DNA from: Dichotomocladium elegans
Taxonomy: Eukaryota > Mucoromycota > Mucoromycetes > Mucorales > Lichtheimiaceae
NCBI GenBank assembly: GCA_025716815.1
Contig: JAIXMN010000037.1
Span: 1 to 64,000, forward strand
Length of the DNA stretch: 64,000 nucleotides
Direction: 5' to 3'
Under the pieces are notes generated by a model. It ran no database searches. It saw nothing but the letters and a program-made list of their open reading frames with translations, and was not told where the DNA came from. Shown piece after piece: positions 21,602-32,090 of this stretch. Made by a program: the position numbers and the translations under genes. Every line of letters begins with the position of its first letter. Positions within the stretch are counted from its first letter, which is position 1.

Positions 21602-22791
21602 CTAATAGGGTGATCTAGGGCGTGGTGGGTAGGGGTCGTATCTTGGTGGAGGCGGACGACGGTCGTACCGATCGTAACGATCATATCCACGATCATAACC
21701 ACCGCGATCATAACGATCGAAGCCGCGGTCATAGCGATCGCGGTCATACCCACGGTCATAGCGAGGTGGATCATAGCGGTCCATGTAGCCACGGTCATAA
21801 TATCGGTCATATCTTGGATCACCGCCGCGGGGAGGTCTAGCTTCATCATCGTAATAATAATAGGGGTAGTCAGCACGAGGGCCGTTGTGTCGGTTTACGT
21901 ACCGTGCTGCAAAGAACAAGGAGGCATAATACAGAGGTAGACGACCATGAGCAAACTAACACCACATAGTTGTTTTGTCTGATTGTGCATCCAACTTTCA
22001 CAGGACGGCAACGTATCCGTGTTCGCAGACGGTGTATATGGTTTCTTTATACTTACGTCCTCGCTTGGGTGGCCCATAGTAGCGACCAGGGGTGGGTGTG
22101 CGCGGTCTTGAGCGTCTTGCCTGTACATATTACATGAATATGAGGAGGAAGATCAAGGGGGAATGACGCCACGGCTTCTCCTTCGCCTCACCTTTTCGAC
22201 AGTCACAACACGACCATCAACTTCAGTGTTGTTGATGCTTGCCAACGCACGGTCAGCTTCTTCGGCAGTAGCCATACGAATAAAGCCAAACCCACGCGAC
22301 TCGCGGGTATGGGGGTCATACATGACCTCTGCTTTTTGAATCTGCGCAGCAGGGAGGGGAGATTAACAATCAAAATCGTTACCACCTCAAAGTTGTTCTT
22401 TTTTACTTGCCTTGCCATACTTGCTGAAGAGGTCTTCCAGTTCTGCGCTGGTGGTTCTCAGAGACAGGCCGGTGACGAACAAATTGTCACCAGGATTGAT
22501 GTCGACATCCTCGCGGCTAAGCTTTATTAGTATGCCACGTTTTTGAAAGTTTCATCAATCACTCACGGAGGCAAATCTCTCGATCGAGAGCGGCTGCGAT
22601 ATCGACTTTCGCCATGTCCGCCTCCACGTCCAGGCGAACGGGAGCGCGAGCGGCTGCGGGGGCTGCGGGGACGCTCATCTGAATAGCGATGGTCACCTAT
22701 GTTAAATATTTTGGCCGGTTGGGTTTTTGTCTTATTTCTTGCATCGGCCATTTGCATCTTCGCTTCTTTTACCGGTGTCTGCTTCACTCAT
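21602..22791 (-). CDS. Tra2-like SR splicing regulator (RS-RRM-YDR tail)
   Basis: Nuclear RNA-binding protein that promotes splice-site choice. Six exons close in phase to 257 residues: 22791-22773, 22696-22567, 22516-22411, 22341-22192, 22120-22057 and 21906-21602. The N-terminal RS segment is RSPRSRSRSRSPGRG with SRYRSRSRSR. One RRM (about residues 58-135) has RNP2-like NLFVTGLS and RNP1-like SRGFGFIRM, followed by the Tra2-type linker RPRTPTPGRYYGPPK. The C-terminal third is made of RYDRGYDR-type repeats. The first exon is only 19 bases. The intron 22342-22410 begins GCAAGT, a GC-AG intron. Lengths and the RRM linker favour Tra2 beta over other SR proteins. Confidence 0.88.
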
Positions 22792-23673
22792 TGTGTTGAA
22801 AGATGGGATGAGGGAAAAAAAAAAGAGAGAAAAAAAGATTTCGTTCCACTTTCAAATGTGTCGGCTCCCACCAATTCATCCCCCGCTTCACTTGAACGGG
22901 AGGACGGACATGAGTTTACGGAGAGGAATTCCATGTGTGTGACGCGTTTAAATGACCAAAACCAAGGAGCAATTGGGCTGGTGCGTCTAAATACCCTTCC
23001 AGCGCATTAGGAAGAAACCACGGAGCAATGCTTAGTTGTTCAGTCTCTAAGTAAGGAAACACTAATTTGTTTATATCCTCAGTCAGGGTGGGGCTTGCAC
23101 CGTCGTCTGTAGCTGTAGGGGTCGGATGTGCTTGAAATAGCAAGCCAGTCGCTCAGGAGAACGTTGCGTATGACCGGACCCAAGGTAGGCGCATCTTCCA
23201 GACAAAGCCTAACACTATCCGATGTTTGCCCTTGTACACCTCATACATAATCGATGAGGAAAAAATGGAAAGTAGCCCTCTCAGTCGTGCAACGTGTGGT
23301 TATAGGGAGATAAAATGCCCTAAGGCCAAGATGACGTTGGTCACGGCTGTCTTCCCGAAAATAAGATGCTTTAAATACTTCCTGCAAAGATTTGGCATTC
23401 CAATCTGTAGCTGCATGCAAGAGTTCAAGGTCATCTGCATCGACGTATTGGTCACTTTCTACAATCCACCCTATCCTTTCCCAATTCGATACACAACTAG
23501 CCAGCATATAGTATATTATAGGCCATTAAATCCCGAATAAGATCGAAGGGTTGATCAGAAAACATGATCGCAGATGGCCTCATCCTGACAGCATCAAGGC
23601 ACACGGGATTTCATTTACAAGTAGGTAATACGATGGCGATCGCAGTCCGAGCAGTGGAGCATGCGATGGACGT
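22792..23673. other. Intergenic with an unassigned minus-strand frame
   Basis: A minus-strand frame at 23507-23241 (88 residues, WERIGWIVESDQYVDADDLE, then SYFREDSRDQRHLGLRAFYL) and another at 23143-22916 have plausible amino-acid composition. They are separated by stops and no splice pattern joins them convincingly. They may be the remains of one gene or of a mobile element. No family was recognised. Confidence 0.3.
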
Positions 23674-25264
23674 CTATGAACGTCTCTGCTTTTTATGCTT
23701 ATGTTTAACGCTAGAGCTGGTCTTGCCAATCTTGAATTTGTTACCGGCATCCTTGGATGCACGAGCGCCCTCGAGCATTCTGGGAGTGGTACGAGGGCGT
23801 CTGTCTCTGCCAACAATGGACTTAGGTTTTCCCTTGGAGTTAGCCTCCTTGGATCGATGACTCTTGAACGTTTTCTCGGGTGAAGCGTGTGCGTCGTTAG
23901 ATTGCGGTGCTTTACACCGCTGTACGCGGAGGGTTCCTTTTCCACGGAAAGCCTTATCGTCCAGTGCAAGCGCCAAATCTACAGAAGCTCTTTTCTATAG
24001 GCGAGCAACAGATTAGCACTGTCTTATAGAAAATGGCGCCCTCCCAGCTTACTTTAAACTGCACATACGCAATGCCCTTGCCAATATTTGTCTTCTTGTC
24101 TCGCACAATGCGTACGCTTTCGATGGTCCCGCAATCCTTGAAAAAATCCCACAATTCTTCTTCCTCCGCGTCGAACGGCAAGGACCCGATGAAAACCGAA
24201 CGTTTCCTGTCGTGGGGCTGGCTTGACGTGTTAGCATTGACATGATCGCTCTGATATGCCGGATTCTGCTGATACCTTTGGCATTGCAACATTGTCCACA
24301 CGCAAATGCTTATCCATAAACACCTGGCCGTCCATGACCAAAGCTTTGTCCGCTGCTTCTTTTGATTTGTATACAATATAGGCGTTTGTGACGCTGCGGT
24401 TGCTGTGAAACTTTTTGGTAATGAATGCTGCTTTTCGCGGAATGGTTTCGGAAAATGCCTGCGTGTGAAGTCAATGAGCTTCAAGATGGGCGATCTTTGT
24501 GAGAGGAGCAGGGAGCTCTACATACCATTGATCTGAATCTCATCGACTCGATCTCGCCAAACTCTGCAAATTTGCGCTTCAGGGCCTTAGTATGTGGCTA
24601 CAGGGAAGAGGAAATTGACTGAGTGACGAATCCTTGCAACAGGGACTTGCAAATGATCACCAACCTTCTCGGCGCATTGGATGGGAACGTTGCCGACAAA
24701 GATTGTTCTCTGGCTCTTTTCCTTTTCCATTTCTTTTTTCTTAGCTGGGTCTATTTGTTTCTCTTCCTGGACAGCATTCTCTTCGGCTTTGTTATCCACT
24801 TCTTCGTCCTCCTCCTTTTCTGCTGTAGTGTTATCATTGTCCTTGGTTTCGATCGCTTCGGCCTTTCTCTGACCGATGATATAAGGACACGGTGCATCTC
24901 TCTTTTTTTTGTTTCTGTTTCGAGCGTACCTTTCGCTTTTGCAGAGGTGGGAGAGAGGATAGCGCTCGTGCTTTCCTTGCAGCCTCTTCAGCTCGTTCAG
25001 CGGATAATTTCTTTTGCTTTCGCTTGCTCAGTTTCAAAACTTCCTCAGAGGGAAGGCTGTTTGCGGTTGTAATGTGGACGGCTGGAAGGATAGTTGCTTG
25101 GCTCGGACCAGCCTACCTAGCAATGTGAGATCGATTGGTCGGTGTCCCGAGAACGGGTTACCTACGCTGTTCTTGAAAAGACTGTCAAGGGCTGTGTTAA
25201 CTTTTCCCTCGTCTTTTCCGAGCAGAGTTTCCGTTAGTGAGCTCGAATCGTTCTTCTTCACCAT
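23674..25264 (-). CDS. NOP12: Nucleolar RNA-binding protein, NOP12/RBM34-like, two RRMs
   Basis: Pre-60S ribosome assembly factor of the nucleolus. The start MVKKNDSSSLTETLLG is at 25264. Exon 1 ends SLFKNS and splices to a short exon opening GPSQATILPAVH. A basic helix (LSKRKQKKLSAERAEEAARK) and an acidic linker follow. RRM1 starts QRTIFVGNVPIQC (about 24715) and continues through NAYIVYKSKEAADKALVMDG. RRM2 contains RSVFIGSLPFDAEEEELWDF, TIESVRIVRD and GKGIAYVQFK. The C-terminus is a Lys/Arg tail ending KHKHKKQRRS. This layout (acidic and basic N-terminus, two RRMs, basic tail) is that of Nop12 and RBM34. All but the first junctions were placed only approximately. Confidence 0.85.
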
Positions 25265-26366
25265 GATCGGATCGAAAAAAGTTGAAAGGTTTTCTTTGTT
25301 CAAAATTCGTGCGGAGGCGAAAAGAAAAGGCCACGAGTGAAATATTTTTTTTTTGTTTTTTGCTGCCCTCCAAAAATCATGCTTATGTGATTTGCACACT
25401 AATAATGGGTAGAGTTCTATGGTCCTTGCTCTTTGTAATATATAGAAACATTTGTACACAAGTTGATTTAGACAATTACCAGAATGGTGGAAAACTTGAA
25501 TGGTTAGTATCAGTTAGGATGATAGCGCTATCTGAGACAAGGCGCTCGATGATCTATCTAGTGGTTCAGAACCATGCAGCAGTTTTCCTACCGGCGGTTC
25601 TGGATAATCATATGCAAATGATATATGAATGAGAAACCGCGAATTGCATAGGAAATAGTAACGTGGAACTCTGTCAGGAGAAGGAAGAGGATGGACAGTT
25701 GTCGTTGAGATTTGCATCGAACCGCCAGGAGCAGAATAGATGAAGAGCAGACGATCCGTTTTCCCGACGTTCCAAGTTGGTTTACCGTTAACAGTTTAGG
25801 CTAAGGGATATTGCTCGTAACGACTGTAATACGGCATATCATCATAATCATTCGGATAAAGTGGAGAGGGAAGTGAGCAGTATATAGAAGGTGATCCGCG
25901 AAGCATTATTAGCCTATCTTAGGGGACTCAGTGGCAAGAAGACACTCTAAGCAGTGAGGATAGAGGATGGTTTCCTCCAGAAGGACTCTGATCAGACAGA
26001 CGGTGGGGGATTCTAGATTTGTAGTATCGAATGATTGGTAATGTTTATGGGCGTATGGAAGTCTTCATACCTGTAGTCAAAAGAGATCACAAGGGAACCT
26101 CCTCGCCCCAGTTGAAATACTGACTCAGGAAAATTTTCAAGTCGATTGAGGGAAAAAAACCATTTGGACTTGGGGCGCGTCCCTAGTTAAAAATTTTCTC
26201 TCCCTTCCCAGTTCTTTTTTATTCCAGTTGCTAATGGGAACAGACGATAATCTAAAGGTAACTGCGACAAGAAGATGAGGCCGTTCACTTCACTCATTCT
26301 TGCTGTGCGTTTTGTATATGCATATAATAAAAGCTTGCTGAGGCATACCGTACGCTTGCACGCGAC
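25265..26366. other. Intergenic between divergent NOP12-like and HMG genes
   Basis: No gene seen in about 1.1 kb. The region holds the two upstream regions. A TATA-like ATATAATAAAAG occurs at about 26322-26333, some 35 bases before the HMG start. Confidence 0.5.
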
Positions 26367-26706
26367 ATGAGTGCTCTGGCGGATATCCTGGAGAAGTCCT
26401 CCGGTGCCGCCTCCAGCGCTCCTGCTGAGGTCCTTCCGACAGACGCCAAGGCAAAAACCAAAAAGCGGAAGCGCACCAAGGACCCAAACAAGCCCAAGAC
26501 GCCCCTCTCTGCGTACCTGATCTTCAGCAACGACATGCGTGATGGTGTGAAGAACTCCATGGGTCCAGGTGCAAACGTGCGCGACATCATGCGTGAGTTG
26601 GCTTTGAAATGGCATGAGCTTTCAGATGCAGAGAGAAAGGTATCTTCACCCCGCCATCTTTCCTTCAAGGCCTCCCATTTCGCCACCCCCCAAACTCTCA
26701 CACATG

Positions 26707-26741
<35 letters not shown>

Positions 26742-27341
26742 GAAAACACTTTTTGCACACCACTCTATAATTCGCTATAGGAAAACTGACTTCGCTACTA
26801 TTAGCCCTACATAGAACGCGCAGAAGTTGAGAAAGCGAAGTTTGAAAAGGCCATGAAGGAGTACCGAGAGAACGAAGACCACGAAACTGATAATGCTGCT
26901 TCTGCTAAGGCTACTCCTGTGAAATCTGCTCCTGCCAAGGCTGCTATCGCCAAAGAAGGAGGAGCTGCTGCTGCTGCTCCCGCTCCCAAAGCGAGTGTGC
27001 CAAAGACAACAGCTGCAGAGAGCTCTACTGACAATTCGTCCGACTCTGACGGTGACTCGTCATCCGACTCGTCCTCAGATGGTGACTCGTCATCGTCCGA
27101 CGAAGAACCTGTCAAGCCAAAGGTCGTTACCCCCCCACCAGCGCCCGCACCCGTGTCAGAAAAGTCCAAGGAGAGCGCTAAAAAGGCTGCTGCTACTGAC
27201 AAGAAGCCAAAGCCCAAGACCATTACTGAAAGCAAGCCAAAAAGCCCCAAGAAGGACAATAGCCCCATGAAGGCGAAGGCCCCGAAGCCTTCTGCAATGA
27301 AATCTGCACCACCAAAGAAGAAGGCCAAAAAGTCTGCTTGA
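26367..27341 (+). CDS. HMG-box (HMGB-type) chromatin protein with Lys/Ser tail
   Basis: Non-sequence-specific DNA-bending protein of chromatin. Two exons, 26367-26639 and 26805-27341, encode 269 residues. Residues about 38-112 form one HMG box: DPNKPKTPLSAYLIFSND at its start, then KWHELSDAERK, and after the intron PYIERAEVEKAKFEKAMKEY. The long tail has an Ala/Lys-rich part, an acidic Ser cluster (SSDSDGDSSSDSSSDGD), which resembles casein kinase 2 sites, and Lys-Pro-Ala repeats like linker histones. Yeast Nhp6 and Hmo1 are relatives in function, but the long tail is unusual for Nhp6. The intron contains a (CA)12 tract. Confidence 0.88.
26706..26729 (+). repeat. (CA)12 microsatellite in the HMG-gene intron
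   Basis: A pure CA run of 24 bases, followed by an A-tract, inside the intron at 26640-26804. Confidence 0.9.
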
Positions 27342-27492
27342 GGCCGTTCCGATGAAAAAGCGGGTGTTTAGTTCTTTTGGATATTCCTAATTCATAAAGG
27401 CTTTTCCTTGCTGATTTGATCTCAACCCTCCCCCATTGTACCCAATTTGAAAGTGACAACTGCCTGATCAACAAGCTGTCCAACATGCAAAT

Positions 27493-29542
27493 TTAATGAA
27501 AACTTAGATCATCCTTGGAAAAGAGAGAAAAATGGGCCCCATCCGTATTTTCGTTGCCAAACATCCGTGAACGGTCCGTTTGATAGGAAGGCAGCGAATT
27601 GTCGCCGAGATGATCCACCTGCGACGGCCAGCGAGAGAGCAGGTTACGAACAACATTCGGTTCTGCTCCTCGATGCAGCCGCGCCAAAGAGGCTGTGTCC
27701 TGAGGCGGACACCCTGGCCAAAACGGTCGGAACTGTCCGTGTGAATGTGTCATACCAAGGGGTGGTGACGGAGGTGAGATAGAAAGCGGCGAGGCCTGTC
27801 CTGTGCGTTGTGGTAAGGTCCGCCATCCGTTATGAGACGGTGACCCGAAATGATTGTGACAACCGCTGTCGTGACCGACGCTACCAAAATCATCCTTTAG
27901 TGTAGATGGCACACAGTTGTGATAGCCAGCCTGTCGCAACGGGTCCCCAAAGAGCGTGTAACGTCGCATGGATGAAGATCGAGGCATTATATCAATCTCT
28001 AGACCGGTTGAAAAGGGCGAGTACCAGCTTTGTGGTTGCATCGTTTGCTTCACGTGGTGCGATTTCGGTTCCCGATAAAACTGTTTTTCGACCTCTTTGC
28101 TTTCTTTAGGATGTTGGGCTTTTTCTGGAGATGACGGTTCAGGCGTAGGAAGTCGCTGCTGTAGCTGTTCAAAAGGTTGCGATCGCTGTTGGATAGTATC
28201 TTTTGATGCAGGCTGTCTCAGTCGTTTTTGTTCCCGTTTCTTCTTTGTGTTAGACATTCCGTGTGTCGTGCGTTTTTGTTGTTGTTGTTGTTGTTGTTGC
28301 TGCTGCTGCTGCTCCTGGGGAGATGGTGGTGATGGAGATGGTGGCTCGGTAGCGGGTGCTGGAATGACGATTAAATCTTTTTGTACTACATGTTGCTGCT
28401 GGTGCTGCTGTTTTGTTGGTTTCGTCTGCTGCTGTTTCTTCTTAGCCTTTATCTTCTTATTGGACAGCTGTGGCTCTTTGCTGGTCATCGGATGTCGCTG
28501 AGGCGGTTCCAATTGCTGAGGCTGCTGTGGTCCCTTGTCCTCTACAGCCATTGGCCCATATGATGATGCAATCGGTGCTGCGTCTTGTGTACCAGACGCC
28601 TGCGCGACCGGCGAGGTATTAGAAGAAGGTTCATCAGATGGTTGGGACACCGATGGGACTTCTTCTGGCGCAAATAAATGATCATGGAGCTGCTGCTCCG
28701 GTATATACAAATGTGATGAAGATGAATGATTGGATGAAGAGGAATCAAAGCGATAATAAGGCTTGGAGGAGACCAGCGTAGATGACAACGCGGACACGAA
28801 TGTCGTAGTCCCATGTGGATCCTCTGGAGAATGCAAAGAGAGGGAACCGTTCCCGTTGCGGGACAACAGCCAAGAGGCTGTTCCAACCGGCGGGGATGGA
28901 GTAGCTGATGGGGGTGCCAAAAACAGCGACGTGCTGAATGGAGACCATCGCGAGAGTCGAGATACTTTTTTAGGATTAATGTATATCGTTCCAGGAATTC
29001 TGTATTCAGCAAGCTTTTCCAAACAGCTGTCAAGCGCATGCCGGGTACGCAGCTACGTCAGTTTCAACAACAAGTCAATAACCATGAATTTCAAAAAAGA
29101 AAAAAAAACTGCTAGTCGCCCTGATAACGGTTATGTATACCTTGTGGAAAAGTCGACATGCCAGCACGAACAGATAAAGCGCAGCACATAACACAAAGCC
29201 ACTATACAATAGGGATCGCAAGGTCAAGCTCGCTCGAAATGACCTGCGATAGGTCGAACCCGAAAAACTCGCATCGATTCCCGAGTTGACTGCAGCAAGT
29301 GGCCCATAAATGTCAGCTGTCGGCTCATGGGAATTTGAGAAGAATGACGGATAGAGGCTCTTGATCTGTGATGCAATCGCAAGACAAAGTATGATACAAA
29401 GCGAGAGAAGAATCAGCGCCACCGGGAATACGACGATGAAGGAGGTTATGCGTAAATCACGAGAACGCATGGAGCCGATGGTAAAAGGGACGGCCGGTGG
29501 TATGGGAGGAGGCCTCAATACACCTTTTTTGAAATGTGTCAA
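27493..29542 (-). CDS. Q-rich protein with two N-terminal membrane segments, unrecognised
   Basis: The first exon (29542 to about 29138) encodes MTHFKKGVLRPPPIPP and two hydrophobic helices (SFIVVFPVALILLSLCIILC and LLYSGFVLCAALYLFVLACR). These are separated by a loop of about 55 residues. The second exon (about 29025-27493) gives some 509 residues of low-complexity sequence. It has a Ser/His stretch, two Gln-rich blocks (one of 15 Gln), a basic block (KKREQKRLRQ) and a C-terminal part rich in Pro, Ser and His. The second exon has no near ATG, so it must be joined to the first, yet the simplest GT-AG pair (donor about 29137, acceptor near 29027) leaves a frame mismatch. No known domain. Confidence 0.5.
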
Positions 29543-30241
29543 GATCAGGAGGCAAAAAAAAAAAGAGTTTCGTTTTAGTGCCTGAGACTAAATAAACAAG
29601 CAAATGAAAATTGCGGTTGGGTCCAGGAAAAAGAGCGTAGTGTTTTAGTGTCGGTTTTACGTGTTTACCCATTGAGTCAGAATTTTTCCTCATATTCGTG
29701 CATGTCTCTTTTTCCCTCAAAAGGTTGTTCATATATCAAGGTAAAGTGCTGGACAGTTTCTGCTCCTCATGTGGATTGCCGTGGTCCTTCAGGGGGAGAA
29801 GTAGCTTGCTTTTAGCTGTTGCCAGGTGAACTCATTACTACAATAGCTCTTTGTATGCAAGTTAATATATAATCCTATCGCTTTTATTCAAGCACTGGGT
29901 GGCCTACGATGGATGGGCGATACTACGAAGGAAAGATGAGCAAGTGCTGCAACGCCCACGCATACGACACACACGCTAGAGGAAATTTAAATGTACTCTG
30001 CATCCGATGATAAGACAGAATTTATCTATGTTGTCAAAAACGGCTGATCGTTCCCTCCGAGATTAAAAAATCGACCTTGTCTATTTTTGGGGTCTCTCCG
30101 TCTGCTTTTCTCCTTCATTCCTTTTGTGTTCCCTCCCCCCCTCAAGTTGATGATGGGCATGCAGTATGGGAAGGCTTCAGGACAATCACTATTCTTCATT
30201 CAAACCAAGAAGTAAGCCAATCAAGAGAACGCAAAAATCAA
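29543..30241. other. Intergenic between divergent genes
   Basis: No gene seen. The leader of the Cue2-like gene is pyrimidine-rich. An upstream ATG in the same frame at 30077 gives a longer but poorer N-terminus (see next entry). Confidence 0.5.
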
Positions 30242-32006
30242 ATGAAACCGACGAATTGCTGGTATGATAACGCACACGATGCGGACAAATCCCTCTCTGT
30301 CCAGCCTCATTTGGACAAGGTCCTCATTATCTCTTTTCTCCCTTCCCCATCTTCAAAAAAGTCCAAGTTTTGTCCTCCACTTGAAGAATCACTCGCCCGA
30401 GCAATTCTAAGCGACGTGAATGATTACGAGGCAGCTCATGCTATTCTCGCTGAACTAGCCGCGGAGGCGAGAATTGCAACGCAAGAAGATATCCAGCAAT
30501 CGGATGACAATGAAGCAACGGGATCAGACGATATCGACTTTCTTCAAGCCTGCTTTCCGACCCTTAGTCTCGAAAAGCTCTCAGAAACGCTCAGCACGCA
30601 AAACAACGATCTCGAAAAAACGACTGATGTCTTGCTGAATGCGACCTATCTCGCTAACGATTTCCAAGATTCCGATAGCGTAGGCGAAGACAATGACAAA
30701 GGAGGTATGGATCAGCGGTCGAGAAGAAACAAGCAAAAGAAGAAGAAAAAGACAACTACTATTTTTGCATCCGGACATCTCCCTTATCAGCGAACTGACG
30801 ATGAAGAGGATGATGAGTGCGATCAACTTGCCACAGTGCCATTCAACTACTGGCATCAATACGATAGCCATGTGGCTGAGATCACTAGATTCTTACCTAC
30901 TGTCGCACGGTCCAGAGCGCTGGGTGCCATTCAGCGATGTCGGGGCAATCTCATTGCGGCTGTGCGTGATCTCATGATCCAGGAGCCAAAGCCGAGGCGC
31001 GCTATGGACATGAGCCAGCTACGCGAACTGGAAAAACTCCAAGAGGGACTTTCTGCGGTTCTCACCGATCGGTCTGATGATGTGATCAAACAGATTGCCT
31101 TCGGCGTCATGATCAACTACTACTGGCAACAGAAACAAGGAGTGATCGAGCCTGCACAGCAGTTGCCTATTGACTGGATGGTGTCGGAAGGGGTCGAGTT
31201 TGCGCTCAATTTTGATAAGCAGCAGGAGGAGCTCGAAGAGCGCCTTAAGCTCCAGGAAGCTCAACGTGCGCTCATGGCATCCAAAGCAAATGAAATGCCT
31301 GCTGTGCCCGAATACCTGCTCGTCGATAATTTTGGAACATACGTTGACGACGATCCAGAAGTGTGTCGAAGCATGGCCATGCAGCTCATCATGGAGCGGA
31401 ACCTGCTCTTTATGAAGGCTGCTGAGGCTTATAGGCGAAAGAAAAATGCAGGACCAGGCGAGGCGGGTATCGCATTCTACTATTCAGATGAGGCAAGTAA
31501 CTTTAAACTAAAAGTGGAGTTCTCCTTTGTTATCGACTTCCTAACAACCTCCTACCAAAAAAAATAAAAAAATAAAAGGCGCGCAAGTTAGATTCCAAGG
31601 CTCGGGCGTGGAATATGCGCGCAGCAAGAGCTCTTGTACGAAGTCATCGGATAAACACTAAAGATGATCACCTCCTTGATCTTCACGGACTGACGATCGA
31701 AGAAGCCAAAATCTTGGTTCGAGAAGGAGTGACCCAGTGGTGGTCCAGAAGTCAGATTCAGCTTGGTATGTAAATGATGTGCTAGAATAACGGCACTTTA
31801 GAATGCGCATATCATCTCATATCCCTCTTCATGCAGCGCGTCGGGCAATCCGTCCATTGAAAATCATCACAGGCGTAGGCAAGCATTCTGCTTACGGAGA
31901 AGCTAGGCTGATGCCCAGTGTAATCAAATTTTTGAAGAACGAAGGATGGCGGATCGAGATTCCTCGTCCGGGCTGTATATTGGTGAAAGGTGTACAAAAT
32001 AAATGA
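30242..32006 (+). CDS. CUE-DUF1771-Smr protein, Cue2-like no-go-decay endonuclease
   Basis: In yeast, Cue2 cleaves mRNA at collided ribosomes. Exons 30242-31492, 31579-31765 and 31837-32006 give 535 residues. A CUE ubiquitin-binding domain reads DIDFLQACFPTLSLEKL (about residues 97-140). A second CUE-like segment spans HVAEITRFLPTVARSRALGA. DUF1771 is split by the first intron: YYSDEA joined to RKLDSKARAWNMRAARALV. The Smr nuclease domain has LDLHGLTIEEA, ITGVGKHS and FLKNEGW. The first intron starts GCAAGT (31493), a GC-AG intron; the GT reading would break the DUF1771 motif. The start was chosen at 30242; an in-frame ATG at 30077 would add a hydrophobic leader unlike the family. Confidence 0.85.
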
Positions 32007-32090
32007 ATTATACAATTGTAAATGTAGGGGGGTTGGGTGTCGAAGGTCAAGGAATAGATAGGTTTTACGTATCATACATCATAATGTAAT

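Noticed and set aside
21622..21840. Plus-strand His/Asp-repeat frame (DRSDRGH-like)
   Set aside because: Antisense of the RYDRGYDR repeats of the Tra2-like protein.
26807..27328. Long minus-strand frame (173 residues) of hydrophobic Ala/Gly/Phe composition
   Set aside because: It is exactly antisense to the Lys/Ala/Ser-rich tail of the HMG-box gene, whose codon pattern forces an open antisense frame.
28097..28501. Plus-strand Cys-rich frame of 134 residues, suggestive of a Cys-rich peptide
   Set aside because: The Cys run is the antisense of CAA/CAG glutamine codons in the Q-rich minus-strand gene.
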